Assembly (NCBI RefSeq): GCF_040802235.1
Contig: NC_133161.1
Location: 44,443,001 to 44,507,000, forward strand
Reading direction: 5' to 3'
DNA from: Manis javanica
Taxonomy: Eukaryota > Chordata > Mammalia > Pholidota > Manidae
DNA: 64,000 bases
Made by a program: the position numbers and the translations under genes. Positions 11,535 through 23,740 of the stretch are shown in pieces; within the stretch, counting starts at the first letter, position 1, and every line of letters begins with the position of its first letter. A model generated the notes under the pieces. It saw only the letters and a list, made by a program, of their open reading frames with translations. It was not told the origin of the DNA and ran no database searches.

Positions 11535-11790
11535 CCATGGCTGGCAGGCACTGGGTGACCAGTGTGGAGCCCAGGCTACTCTTACTCAGAGCTGTGCTCC
11601 AAGAGGAGTCATCTGGCATAGCACACGAGACAGCTTGGAAAGGAATGAGGTTGCAGGTGGGGGACCCAGAAGATAACTATAGTTGTCTAAATGGGAGATG
11701 GAGAATGCTTGAACAAAGAAATGAGAGGGAAAATAGAGACACTGATATTGGAAATGAAGAAACCAAGAACACATAAGGGTCAGCAGCATG
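11535..11790 (-). mobile_element. Probable L2 fragment, antisense
   Basis: The purine-rich series 'GGGAGATGGAGAATGCTTGAACAAAG... GAAATGAAGAAACCAAG', preceded by GCAGGTGGGGGACCCAG, resembles antisense L2 body sequence. No diagnostic 3' end is present, so the family call is weak. Confidence 0.35.
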
Positions 11791-13479
11791 GATGTAAATT
11801 ACCAGAGAAAGGGAAAATCAAAGGTAGCTATGAACTAGAGAGATTATTCAGACAGAATAATTTCTTTAAACCACTGGTACTGGGAGAGGACATATATGCT
11901 GTTGTATTTGATGTAGCTATGTTTGGGTGCACCTTATTTGGTGTGCAGTGTACTCAGATGTCTTTTTACAAAATGATGCTTTGCCTGATGATTCATATAC
12001 CACTATCTACTCAAATCCAGCTATGAAACTGAAAATGGCCATGTCTTTTCAAGGAAAAAAAAGCAGATTTTGATGTGCTTTTCTGTCTCACAATTTCAGG
12101 GTACCCTTGGATTCCAGTCTGGGAAATTGAAATTGAGAGCCTTCTTGATAGATCTGCACAAAACAGCCAGGCCACCTGGAACTTGTTTGTTGGGGAAGAT
12201 TAAAAGGGCCCCAAGTGAGAGAGAGAAGCTTCCTGTGCAGGCAGGAAATGGACTCTTGGATGCTCCAGAATCTCTCCATGCTTGATTTATTAGAGATGGA
12301 AGATGAATGTGAAGCCCAAAAAGGCAGTGACTGGTTCAAAGCCACACAGCTGCATGCTGACAGAGCCAGGCTCTCCTCCTGCCCTGCAATGTGTGCTCCA
12401 CATTCGAAAAGCTCCTTTAGTTTTTTGAAACACAGCACCTCTGGAGCAATAAAAATATCCTGAATAATTCCTCCAGTGAGAGGAACTAATTTCTCATATT
12501 TTTCATATTAAGAAACTGAAAATCAAAAGTCCGCTCAGCATTCAAAGTACCAGTCTGCTGACTTGGTTGGTAGATAGTTGGACTTTACAATTTTAGCAGG
12601 GATGCACATGATTAGTGGGCATAAGCCCACTTAGCCCTTTAGTCCCTGGCACAGCACCAAGTGAACATGGATGTATTCCACACCGACTGGTGAGCACGTG
12701 ATGTGGGGTTCTGAAAGAATGAACCAGACCTAATTATGTCTCCACTCCATGACAAGAGGATCTTAGCAGGGTTTTGTCAGTTTATTTTAAAGACCTGTTG
12801 ATAAATTAACAAGTCAGATGTACTAGGCCCTCGGCAGACATCTAAGACCTCAGACAGTTTTGGAAAAGTCCCTGTACTCAGAGCAGGTGAGAGAGCCTGC
12901 TCTAGCATCTTGGCCTGGCATCCTGACGGAGGTATTCTGGGAGAGATAGCAGTGCCAGGCTTGCCAGAGGCGCTCAAAGACATCTGGTCACTCTTCGGAG
13001 AAGGCAGAGACTCAAAACAGCAGGGAAAATTAATTTAAAGGAGCAGGATGAGCAGCTCCTTGCTGCTGATGGTTGATCTCAGTAGAACGCGTGTGTCATC
13101 AAAGACAGGCAGAGAGCACCAAGAAATGGATCCAATCTTCCCATCAAACCATATTTCTGCATCTGAAGCAGGTTGAAGAGTAAGCCTTTAGGGTCTGCTG
13201 GGAAGTTGCCAAAATGGGAAGGAAACACACAGTGGTATTACCTGATAGCAGTGATCAGTTGTGCCAACAGGAGTCAGTACAGCCTCTGCCACCTTGGCTG
13301 CCCTGTGCAATCTCATCTCAGAGATACGCACAGGAGGGCTTCGGCTGCAATGACCCCATCCATGTGCAGAGGGGCAACGTCAGACCAAGATTAGCACATT
13401 GTGCCATGAGAGAATTTGGTCATAGAATTGGCACGGTGGTTGATTAATATATACTATACGTGACTGACTTCCCTCATTT
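11791..13479. other. Mostly unique intergenic DNA
   Basis: No supported gene. A probable MIR fragment lies at about 12290-12400 (TGGTTCAAAGCCACACAGCT). The rest is unique, and open frames are short and unrelated to known proteins. Confidence 0.45.
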
Positions 13480-13604
13480 GTTTACTTTCTGGGCCAGCCA
13501 CTGTACTAAAAACCCTAGAGACACAAGAATAAAGAGGACTTGAGTCCCTACCCTTGATGACTTAATGATCTAATGAGGGGTATACAAACAGATACACACT
13601 TAAA
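13480..13604 (-). mobile_element. L2 fragment, antisense
   Basis: 'GGCCAGCCACTGTACTAAAAACCC', then GAGTCCCTACCCTTGATGAC, follows the antisense L2 3' pattern (caggcactgtgctagg... ccctgccctcatggagc). It abuts the LTR that follows. Confidence 0.6.
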
Positions 13605-14505
13605 TTAGGATGTTCCCAGACCCAATTCCAATGGCAGGGGTGGCGGGGAGTGTCCCGTGGTACAAAACACCAATTCTCTGACAACAGCAGGCTGTCCAAG
13701 AATTCAACTAAGTTCAACTGAATTGTGACACTATCTACCCAGAGGAAGTATCAGATTCCACAAATTGAGAATTCAGTCTACAAGACTGCCTCCCACCTCC
13801 CACTTCAGTAACGGCCCCAGGCTGTGACCTGTGCTTCTGAGTGATCGGCTAGATTTGGAGTTTCCAGTGACCTCCTCCTCAGGTTCAATTAATTTGCTAA
13901 AGCAGCTCACAGAAATCAGGGAAACACTACTTAAGTTTACCAGTTTATAAAAGGATGCGATAAAGAATATGAATCAACAGCCAGATGAAGAGATACACAG
14001 GGCAAGGTCTGGAATAAGGGACTTCTGTCTTCTTGGAGCTTGGGGCCCTGACTAGGTGGCGCGTGGAGGAGTTCTGGCTCCCCAAGGATGCAAGCCCTCT
14101 GAAAAAGGCAGAAGGGGAAAAGGGCCAAAACACGGCTCTCTTGGGTTTTCATGGAGGCTTCATAACATATTTATGACTGACCAAGTCATTGGCCATTGGC
14201 TGATTCACCTCCAATCCCTCTCCCGTCCCCAGACGCTGAGAGGTGGGACCAAAAGTTCCCACCCTTAATCACATGGTTGGCCCACCTGGCAACCAGCCCC
14301 TACCTGTTGTGGGTGGGGTTTGAAAGTCACCTTCACTATTAACAAGATACCCATTTTACCTTTATGGCTCTACAGCATTTCCAGGAACTCTGTATGAAAG
14401 CCAAATACATCTGAGAAATATATTTTGGACATCTGAATGGCCAAATACATATTTCTTGTAAGTCATTCTATTACACACCTATTTACAATATGTGGCAGGG
14501 GCTGC
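13605..14505 (-). mobile_element. Solo LTR of an old endogenous retrovirus
   Basis: Read on the minus strand, the block has the layout of a retroviral LTR. Near its 5' part are ACCAATGGCC-like sequence and 'GAAGCCTCCATGAAAACCC'. A CCAGATGAAGAG complement precedes ATAAACTGGTAAACTTAAG (the poly-A signal region). Then come 'CTGATTTCTGTGAGCTGC' and 'TTTAGCAAATTAATTGAACC'. No gag, pol or env sequence adjoins it, so it is a solo LTR. I recall the pattern as a common ancient mammalian LTR but cannot assign the family. Boundaries are within about 30 bp; no target-site duplication was identified. Confidence 0.7.
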
Positions 14506-15639
14506 AAGAGAGGCAATGAAAAGAAGTGCTATTGAAACTCCCAAGGGAAAGCAGCTAGCGTCTGTTGGGGAATGATGGTCCAGAAGGCAGCAGACTGCAA
14601 GTAACAGCCAAGTGGACTCCAGACGAGATCAGTTCACCAGGCTGTAAGAAATGTCATTACCACGAATAGGAATGGCTTGTGCAAAGGGGCAGGAACTTTG
14701 AAAACACAAGGATTAGAGTCCTCAGCCTTGTGCTATGGTTTTATAACTTCCCATGACAGATAACTTGCAGCTCTGATTGTTGACCCTCCAAAATGTATAA
14801 TTTAGATCATTCACAAGATTCGTTTTCTTAGTGCTGACTCTTGTAATTGCTCACCTATAGGCCAGGGACAGAATGAGCAAGAAGGTAGAAAAATAAGTCC
14901 TCCCTTTAACTTACAAAAGGAAGAGGAAACAAACTTCCAAAGTATGGAGCTAAAAGGGCCACTATTAAATAAACCCTTCACTCAGCCCTCAGGCAATTGG
15001 AACCTAAGTATTTGTAGTCAACAGGTGCTTTGCTGACCATCTCTCCCAGTATTGCAAGAGCAAGGAGATTATGGTAGCTAGAATTTTCTAATTTCCCACA
15101 CAAATTTCCGGTCACCTTGGACAACCCCCTTGGATTTCTGTCATGTCATTTTTCAGAAAAGGCTCATTGCTTGCTTATCTCTTCTTGCAGTGCAAGGTGC
15201 TGTGCTCCCTGCAAAATTCTATTTTTATTTTAAATGCTCAGTTGGGAACTTTAAACTTTGTTTTGCTAACTCATTTGTAACTGAAGCTGAACAATAGCAT
15301 ATGATTCTAATTCTATAAATTTTTCTCCTAGCTTCAAAGACTTCTTACTCCCAAGAGCTTGAACTCTGGCACTTTACGCAGCCATGTGGTTTGAACATGT
15401 TGAAGGGCTAAGGGTAAGACTTTCCATCAGAAAAGCATTCGGGGCTAAAAGAGTCCCACAGTCACAGTCAGGACATTCCTGCCCTTCTGTCGGCATTTCT
15501 GCTGCCCTCCCCAGCCATTCTGGTTCCCACAGTGAAAGTAGCTAAATGCATAAGTGCAAGACAGAAAAGAAGGCTCCCTGAAATATAAAAATTCAATGGA
15601 AGTTCTCTTGTGGTATCCTTACATAGCTCTGCCAAATTA
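14506..15639. other. Unique intergenic DNA
   Basis: I see no gene and no clear repeat. An AT-rich, non-repetitive part around 14750-14860 could be conserved, but there is no strong motif cluster. Confidence 0.45.
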
Positions 15640-15935
15640 TAGCATTTATTGACGATGTATGGTATACCAAGTACTAGGAACACGACAAATAGACAAAGCC
15701 CTTGGCCTCATGGAGTGTGCATTCCCGTGGGTAATACCAAAAATACATACCATCATGCCAGGCGGTCATGTGAAGAAATGTAAAGCTGGCTAAGCAGTCA
15801 GAGTGGTGGCGTAGGAGAAGCCTATTTTTGTTCAGATGATCAGGAAGGCTTCTTTCAGGAGACAGTATCTGAGCAGAGATCTGTCTGAAGGAAGGAAAGA
15901 TCCAAAAGAACAGACAAGTGAAACTGTAGAATTTT
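15640..15935 (-). mobile_element. L2 3' end, antisense
   Basis: It runs from AGCATTTATTGACGATGTAT through AAAGCCCTTGGCCTCATGGA to AGGAAGGCTTCTTTCAGGAG and CAGAGATCTGTCTGAAGGAA. These are the antisense forms of the L2 3' end, including the 'gccttccctgacc' block. Confidence 0.8.
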
Positions 15936-17318
15936 CTGGGCAGGTAGGGCCTGATTGCTGAGGCCCAGAGAGGGAGGCTGAAGGTGGCTCCAGGTCGGCA
16001 CCAGGTCGGCTCTAGGTCTCATAGCAGCCCTCCCAGCAAGCAGGTGCACTGCTCCTCGCACTCTCCTCACTGTGAAGATTCCCAGTCTGCATCCCAAAAG
16101 TGCTTAGGCTGAGATGGTGGTTAAGATGCATCCGTTTGAGGAGCTCAAAACAACAAAGGGAAACGAGTAAGTCAGAGATCCCAAAACCTGTTCTATGCAG
16201 ATGAGAGCAGAATCCATCCAAATTCAGAACAAACACACAAGAATTCATTTCCATACAAAGACTTAAATCCATTTGTCTCTATCAAAAAGACACTTACAGA
16301 AACATTTTATGGAAGTTGTATTAGTCAGATATTGTACTTCTCAGAATGAGTATCTTTAACTTGTTTTCTGTCTCTTTGTCCTGTATTTTCATGCTGGGAA
16401 AGACTTCTCCAACTTTATATTTTAATACTTCTTTTGAAACTTTAGTTTTGAGACATAATTAATTTCTAAGAGCTCTTTATTATTCTGTGGTTGGTCCCCT
16501 TTTTCATAGCATAATGTTCTTATTTTATGGATCCAAAATCTTCTTGAATCTCTCCAAGGATATTCAGTAATTTTAAAAAATTTTTTCTCATGTTCCTGAT
16601 GTAACCATTTTCTTCAAGGAGAGTTTTTGTATTTGATCTGTCATGAAATTTATTATTATGTTGCTGGTTTTCTTTAGCTCCAGAAATAGCTATTGGTACA
16701 ACTGGGTTGACTTTTCCTTGTTGCTAGTGATACATTTTTGCTGTTGTGTACGGACATCTCTCTTTCCATTTCCCCATCACTAGGTCTTTTCCAAGAACAG
16801 AGGAAAATTTGCCCAGTTTAAAGTATAGGGGTGGGGCTTGTTGCTGGCAGAATTCTATTTGCCAATGGGTTTCAGCCCCAGAGAAGTTCACTTTAGATTC
16901 AGTATGACCAAAGAAATGACAGTGGAACATTCTTGTGGTAAAAGGGTTATACCCAACTTTTTTCCACGGTGGCAGGTTAGAATCCCGTCCACTTAGAGTG
17001 AGTCTGCATTCACCAAGCCGGTCTCTGCCTCTGGGCCTCTCTCCCCATGCAGCCGTCTCAGTCTCTGTCCTCGGTGATGCCACCACTCCAGTCTCATCTC
17101 TGCTCTCCTGCAGCCTTACAGCCATGCCACTGTGCCACCCAGAGCACTGGGCGGAGCTCTTTATATAGAGTTAATAACAACATATTGCCCACACGTGTGT
17201 AGTGAGCTAGCCAACCAGGGCCAGGTGAGAATCCTGGCCACAGGAACCTTCACTTTATCCACAAGGTTACAAACTGGCATTGGCATCCACATTTTAGCTT
17301 TAATTCTCCCCCAGAGAC
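15936..17318. other. Intergenic DNA with a possible unclassified LTR-like block
   Basis: Most is unique. The part from about 16725 to 17310 is GC-richer, contains CTTTATATAGAGTT near its right end, and has a long pyrimidine-rich segment. It could be an LTR or another older insert, but I could not place it in a family or find flanking duplications. Confidence 0.3.
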
Positions 17319-17334
17319 CTTACCCAATTTCTTT
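17319..17334. repeat. Target-site duplication, left copy
   Basis: CTTACCCAATTTCTTT is repeated exactly at 17584-17599 and flanks the antisense L1 insertion between them. Confidence 0.93.
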
Positions 17335-17583
17335 TTTTTTTTATTAAGGTATCATTGATATACAGTCTTATGAAAGTTTCACATGAGCAACATTGTGGTT
17401 TCAACATTCACCTATATCAAGTCCCCCCCCAACATCCCACTGCAGTCACTGTCCATCAGCAGAGTAAGATGCTACAGTCATTACTTGTCTTCTCTGTGCT
17501 ATACGACCTTCCCCGTGACCTACCTATATTATGTGTGCTAATTATAATGCCCCTTAATCCCCTTCTCTCTCCCTCCCCACCCG
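17335..17583 (-). mobile_element. 5'-truncated L1 3' UTR, antisense
   Basis: It starts with a T tract (antisense poly-A), then TATTAAGGTATCATTGATAT, TTATGAAAGTTTCACATGAG and GCAGTCACTGTCCATCAGCA, ending in CCCCTTCTCTCTCCCTCCCC. This is the reverse complement of the 3' end of the full-length L1 at 29857-36115. The 249-bp body is bounded by exact 16-bp duplications. The insertion point reads TTCTTT/AG, in keeping with the L1 endonuclease preference for T-rich/purine junctions. Confidence 0.95.
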
Positions 17584-17599
17584 CTTACCCAATTTCTTT
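17584..17599. repeat. Target-site duplication, right copy
   Basis: Exact 16-bp copy of 17319-17334, marking the distal end of the antisense L1 insertion. Confidence 0.93.
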
Positions 17600-18839
17600 A
17601 GATAGATACCTGATGTGTAGCCCAGGGAAGGAGAGGGAACAAAAACCTAGGCTACTTTTCATCTGTGCTGAAGAGAAAATGGGGTAAGGAACCATAAAGT
17701 TACTCTTTCTTGTGCCTCTTAAATGGAGGCAGTACCCCTTCTATTTAAAAACAAATAGGGGCATTTTTATCTGTCATAATAAATAAGGAATCATTGATAC
17801 CAGCATTTAATGGGAGGGGTGAGAGATGCCAAATGATCCATAACACTCTGTCCAATTTAATGAAGTTTGTCCAGCACAAAATGCCAATAGTGCCTCCACT
17901 GAGAAAGCACTAGACAGACTTTTAATTAAATGCCCTCCTCTTCTCAGCACCATTCTCAGCTTTCTTTGTCACCCACACCAGCTCCTTCACTTGCTCCTCC
18001 CTCTGATCCTGATGGCCTTCCAGTCTCTGTCCTGCAGACTGATACTCCCAGGATTCTGCGCCCCCTTCTGGATATTCTGGGCTATAGCATCCCTGCTCAA
18101 TTTAAACTATCAAAGGGCCTCCACTTTTCATTATCCACAAAGTTATTGAAAGCACTATTTGCTGTTAATCTCTCTTTTATCTCTTGGCTATAATGGGATT
18201 ATTCCTATTTTACCATGTCAGTGAGGCCTCAGAACGAGGGGAAAGAATAACTCGGCTGCCATCCAACATCATAACATAAATCAGTTTCTTAATTCCCTTC
18301 TAAATACAAAGAAGACAGTAGCATGCTTCCCATTCCTTCCGACTAACACTCTCCCATTTCACCTTCCACCATATAACTTGCAATTAACCATTGCTAATTT
18401 CATTGCATTTACATTAATTTCTGCAACTATGAATAAGTCATCTATTGTTTGTCCATAAAGTGACTCTTAAAATTTTAAATCAATATATTTTCTTTAAATT
18501 TAAATATTGCTTACAGCTCCCCACATTGAATGTTTGAATTATATTTCCTATAGACTTAATGTCCTAGCTTATGGACATTCAATAAAGAACCTTCCTGGAA
18601 CAGAATTAATAACCTTCCTTCCTTCCTTCCTCCTTTCCTCATTCCTTCCCTTTCTTTCTTTTCTTCCTTCCTTCCTCCCTCCCTTTCTCCATTCCTCCAG
18701 GCATTTTCTGGGGATGTGTCTTCCCTGGTCCATGTGTGTGCTTTTCCCCAATTTCCTCATATTTACTGTGTCTTTTCAATGTCCTCACTTCCTGTGAGTC
18801 TCACCCCTGCATCTTCTCAAGGCCTTGGATGCTCTGTTG
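17600..18839. other. Intergenic DNA with a pyrimidine tract
   Basis: No gene. Non-repetitive AT-rich sequence surrounds the TTCC-rich tract at 18613-18699. Confidence 0.5.
18613..18699. repeat. (TTCC)n polypyrimidine tract
   Basis: About 87 bp of almost pure pyrimidine on the + strand, built from TTCC and TTTC units with a few interruptions. It is a simple-sequence repeat with triplex-forming (H-DNA) potential. Confidence 0.9.
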
Positions 18840-19345
18840 TATTCTTCTGCCCCTAATCTCTCAACCCAGATGAGTTTTGAGCAGAGGAGTCACATTACCT
18901 GACTTTCATTTCACAGAAACACTCTGTTCTGTGGGCAATGGATTGGAAGGGGATGAGGGAAAGTGAAGAGGCATTAGAGATGCTGCAATAGCTCTGGGAA
19001 GAAGTGATGGTGACTGTTAGGATGGTGCCATGAGATGGGGAGAAAGGCGAGATGGGATATACTTGGAAGTGGAGCTAACAGGATTTGCTAATTGATTATA
19101 GAGTGTGAGAACAGAGGGGAACTGAAGATGCTCAGAGGTTTTGGCATGAACACCTGGAAAGGTGGTGGTGTTGTTTACCATATAGAGGAGCAAAGGGGAT
19201 GAGTGGGTTGTGGAGGAAATTAAGAGTTTAATTGTCAGCAGGGTAAGTGTGAGATGCTAGATATTCAAATGGACATGCTGAGTTGGCAGTTAGCTAGGAA
19301 TCTGGCATTTGGGGTAAAGGTCAGGGCTGTGCCTTTTTATTTGAG
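18840..19345 (-). mobile_element. L2 body fragment, antisense
   Basis: Blocks such as TTTTGAGCAGAGGAGTCACA, GGGCAATGGATTGGAAGGGG, GATGCTGCAATAGCTCTGGG, GAAGTGATGGTGACTGTTAGG and AACACCTGGAAAGGTGGTGG follow the antisense L2 order known from mammalian genomes. It is old and indel-rich. Confidence 0.7.
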
Positions 19346-19829
19346 GGCATTAACACAGATATGGTATTAAAAGTCAGGGGAATGCATGTGAGCACCCACA
19401 GTCCTGCATATGAACAGTGAAGAGAAGGGCTCCTCCAGTCCCAGGGCAGGTCTTTGGGGACCTCCCCCCATGTAGAGCTCAGCAAAGAGCAAAAAAGAAT
19501 GGGAAGAGGGGGCCAGTGAAGAAGAGGGGGAACCACCTGCTTTAATGGAACCGAAGTGAAAAAGAATTCAAAATGGAGGCAATGAAAGTTCTGACAAATG
19601 CGAAACAGAGGTTGCTTAGGAAGAGGACTGAGAAGTGATGTGTGAATTCCGCAACACCATCTTCAGTGATCTTGATGACAAAGTGGTAAAACTTCATGAA
19701 ATGAGGTGAATGCACACAGTACACCTCAGGCATGCCGTTTGTATCATATAACCCAGAAAATCGCTCTCATAGTCACATGGGGACATTTATTAGGATTTCC
19801 ATTGTAGAAAAGCTCATGGGAACAAGGAA

Positions 19830-20220
19830 TTAGAAACCTCTTCAAGGTCTAACAATGGGAAAGTGGGTAAATAAAAGGATGATGAATGGGATGAATACAA
19901 TACAGCAGTCAGAAATAATGGACTGAATTATGGGGAGTAGCAATTTGGATAGATTTTTAAATAAAGTTGAGTGAAAATAAAGTGAGAAAAGAAGTTTTAA
20001 AAAGTAAGAATTAGGAAAATCTATAGCATGATACTATTATTATAGGAATTTTTTAGTGACAAACTCAAAGCAACACTGCATATTCCTTAAGAATATGGGG
20101 AGGATAGGCTGAAAGGATACAGCTTGAATATACCTGAGCGGTGCAGACCGGGTAAGGAGATGGAATGGGGAACAATGGGTGGGTGGAAAAATAAAGTAAA
20201 ATCAAACAAAAGAGACGTCT
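19830..20220 (+). mobile_element. Probable L1M fragment (ORF2 end and 3' UTR)
   Basis: TCTAACAATGGGAAAGTGGG, GATGAATGGGATGAATACAAT, ACAGCAGTCAGAAATAATGG and ATAGCATGATACTATTATTA resemble the ORF2-tail/3' UTR transition of old L1 copies. It is heavily diverged, and the edges are uncertain. Confidence 0.5.
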
Positions 20221-21204
20221 TGGATGGATCAGTGGTGCTCACTGCCATGGACTGACAAGTACGATGATCAGCTCTTCACCTGCGGTCCTTGCCTCACACC
20301 CTTGCCACGAAAGACAGCAAAGCTAAGAGACAAAGGGGCAGAGTGCGGGGTGGGCAGTTTGTCACAAACTCTTTCCTCCCTCGGCATCACCATTCCTCTC
20401 CCTCCCTCCTTCTCATTTGAATGAACTTGGTCTTTCTAAAAGCACTTCAGATCGACCATCCCTGCCTGATGTTTCCTTCCACTTTGGGCCACTTGAAACG
20501 TCCTTTCATGTGCCCCAGGGGAAGTCCCCCCTTCTCCTCTTAGGGCACAGAGGAGACTCATATATGCACTGGTATTATCAGTGTTTATCACAGTGTATGT
20601 GATTATCTGTTTATGCCCTTTGTGCCTATTTTAGGTCCCATTTATGCTCCCAGAGGTTTCAGGTCCCATTTAGGAATTTTCCCAGGGATTCTTCTAACAG
20701 TTCTCCACTGATTGGGAACTACAAATACTGTTTATCCTTCAGCTTTCTGCACAGTTCCTGGCACATCTGTAGCCATAATGGAACTTTAGGTTTATGGAGT
20801 AAATGATTCAAAACATATGACTCAGATGGACAGATTAGTAATGTTATAGAGAAATGGTATTACAGCTTCCTCTTAAAAACTTTCATTGTTTTGTGTTTAA
20901 TAACTTTTGAAAAGTGATTTCTGACAGGGAACAGACATCTTACCCATACAGAAGGATTCGAAATAATTTATGTAGAGAGTCTGCCCTCCAGGAGGGGAAG
21001 CACAGCTCTCCATTCCTTAGGTGTGGGCTGTGCATAGTGAACTTAGGAAGAATACCAACTTCACAGTGGGTCAAATCTGGCAAACACTCCATCATCCAGG
21101 TGATTGGGGTCAACATCAACAGTCATAAATCAAGTTGATAGCAGGTATCTTTGAAATGATGTGATGAAAATGGCACTTTACCTATGTGCTCTTCTTTCCC
21201 AAAA
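20221..21204. other. Unique intergenic DNA
   Basis: No gene. AGGTCCCATTTA occurs twice within about 35 bp near 20635 and 20665, a trivial local repeat. Confidence 0.45.
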
Positions 21205-21610
21205 CCTGCAACCCCAGTCTAATCATGAGAAAAACATCGGACTAATCCCAATTGTGAGATACCTGACCACTACTCTTCAAAATGGTCAAGGTCCTTGAAA
21301 ACAGGAAAGTAAGAAATTGTCACAACGAAGAGGACCTAAGGAGACATGAAAATGCAATGGAATAGAGCATTCTGGAATTAAAAAAAAGGACATTAGGTAA
21401 AAACTAAGGAAATCTGAATAAACTATAGATTTCAGTTAATAATAACATACCAATATTGGTTCATAAATTATAACAAATACACCATACTGATGTAAGAGTT
21501 AGTAATAGGGGAAACTGTGAGTGAGGTATATGGGAATGCTCTGTACTATGTTGTCAAGTTTTCCATAAATCAAAAACTGTTTAAAAGATAAAATCTATTA
21601 AAAATAAATT
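21205..21610 (+). mobile_element. Ancient L1M 3' end
   Basis: It contains the ordered 3' UTR blocks AAAAACATCGGACTAATCCC, ACTACTCTTCAAAATGGTCA, GACCTAAGGAGACATGAAAA, AAAGGACATTAGGTAAAAAC, AGGTATATGGGAATGCTCTG and ACTATGTTGTCAAGTTTTCC, ending in ATAAAATCTATT. It is an old, intact-looking 3' fragment. Confidence 0.8.
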
Positions 21611-22079
21611 GGATTTTTTAAAAGTAATTGTTAATACTGTGAGAGCAGTGGCTCATGTGCTTCCCAGTGTTGTTAGCATTCTTGGCCCAGAGAGCAAACC
21701 ACAGGCTTTTCCCTACCCTGCCTCCCCATCAAATGAGTTAGGCCCACATTTAATGAGTATGATCACTTAGCTGTTAAACTGACACCACCAAAGAAAGCCA
21801 AGAAATAAGTGCTGAGGAGACAAGACAAGCCTCTGGCTCATAGGAAATAGGGTAGGGCCAGGTGGAGGTCCCCCAGTCTCCAATGAGTGTATGAGTCTCT
21901 TCTCAATGCAAAAGAGGTCCCAGCTACTTTACTGCACTAATAGCAAAGGAGTTGCAATCCCAAAAAGAGAGGGAGAGATAATTTATTAGGGTTCTCCAGA
22001 GACAATCACATAATGCAGTATTTTACTGGGAAAATAAGATCTTTTTCCTGAGCAAAGACGTTTCATTAAAATTAGAAGA

Positions 22080-22260
22080 GATCTGAATATGAAAGTAGTT
22101 TATAAACTGTAATAAACTGTTCATATATCGGTTATATTAATCTGCCTTGTCAGCACCTTGATGTAATCAACAAATTCAATATCTACTGATCGACAGCCTC
22201 ATGGCTAATGAATCAAGAATTATTGTTGAAAACAACTAAGATGTTTGCAAAAGCTATACT
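22080..22260. promoter_or_regulatory. Candidate conserved non-coding element
   Basis: This non-repetitive, AT-rich block has several homeodomain and SOX-like cores: GTTATATTAATCTG, TGATGTAATCAAC, GGCTAATGAATCAAG and TTATTGTTG. No repeat family is recognisable. It is a guess at enhancer function from motif density and location in a repeat-poor part of the intergenic region. Confidence 0.3.
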
Positions 22261-23599
22261 TGGAAGCCCAGAGCAGTTTCCAGAAGGGAGATTTCAGCAA
22301 GTTAATGTTGTGGTGAGGGACACTTAGGCAAAGGGGCCATTCTTCCAAAGTGGATGTAGGAATGAAGCAAGGAAAAAAGAAGCTGAGTCAACATAAAAGT
22401 GATCTTTTTCATTAGGTGGAAGTATTTGATTTTAATTCTTTATTTCTGGGTCACTCCTGCAAAAGAGTAGAGTGTTAATAACAAGGCAAAATGGCATTGG
22501 TATTCCATGTAGTGTCATAGAAATATGGAAGTGTAATCATTAAATGCTTAATATAAGACTAGTTAATAAAACCAAACTCTGTCTTCTCTCAATAGCTTTT
22601 GCATAGGTTTTCTGCCAAAGAACAACCTCAACACATAGCACACCTTGCATGTGGTTATTATGCAAGGAGACTAGTTCTCCTGCAGTTATCTGGCATTAAA
22701 AGCATGCAGCAAGAATGACAAGAGTGACTTCGGATGCTCAGAAACAGAGATGAACGTCTTTACTTGCTGTGACTGCTTTGATCTTATGGTTTCCATCTTG
22801 TTGCCTGTGTTTCTACTGTTGTGCAATGCTTGATGGTGGTAGGCAAGGATCGAAGGCAGAAAAAAAGAAGTTTAGCTCATTTTTCCAACAAAATGATCAT
22901 CCAGAGACTCCACTGTTGAATATTGCAAAACCCTATGGCAGGGGTGCTTAAGGAAATCCAGTGAGTAATCCTCATGTCCCCATCCATGTCTATTCCTGGG
23001 CTCTTCTTGCATTCTCAACTTCCTTTAGGGAAAAAGAAACATCCATTCAATGCCTCCTTCCAGAGTCTGAAACACCTAGTAAAGTGAATCCCAAAGGTTG
23101 CATCTGGATGGTTCCTATAGTCAGAATGAATTGGTTTAATAACTTCGATCGCTGAGCTCTTGTTCTGTTTTCTTTTTTAAGCTCACTGATTCCTGCTCGT
23201 GAATGAAAGTTTGTATCTGGGCAGGCTAGCATCTGTGCATAGAAGCTGTAGAAGGCCTTAAATCGGTATTCCTTAAACTTTTGTGAGGTAATGGGTTATC
23301 CCTTTGAGAACATAATTATAGCTGCATAATTAAAGGATTTCTTCATAAAGTGGCATGTGCTCACACAGACATAGATATATATCTCACTCAAAACCCTTCT
23401 TCAGATAAGTTCCCACAGTTCCTCACATTCCTGCAGTGTCAAAGGTTTGGTGTGTATTCATGTGAGCCTGAGCGAGTTGTAGTGAGTGAAACACATTCCC
23501 CAGAATCCTTGCAGGTGTCACTCCTGGCAGGCACACCAAGTGCAGGTTTGAGTTAAGAAATGACAGGATGTGTGAGAAAGTGAAGCAGCCCAGCCTGGA

Positions 23600-23740
23600 G
23601 GTCAGAACATGAGGGTCAGTGACCTGCTGGGGCACTTTGGGCAAGTTACTTTAGCTATTTTCTCAGGTGTGGAAAGAAAGTAGCAGTACTACTTCACGGT
23701 AAGGGACTGCCAGACACTGCCAAGCACTTTACAAACCCTC
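23600..23740 (+). mobile_element. MIR SINE fragment
   Basis: GTGACCTGCTGGGGCACTTT, then GGGCAAGTTACTTTAGC, then TTCTCAGGTGTGGAAAG follows the MIR middle; CCAAGCACTTTACAAACC resembles the 3' part. Confidence 0.6.

Noticed and set aside
17940..17965. REST/RE1-like sequence CTCAGCACCATTCTCAGC
   Set aside because: Only the left half-site fits well. The right half departs at several key positions, so it is below what I would report.
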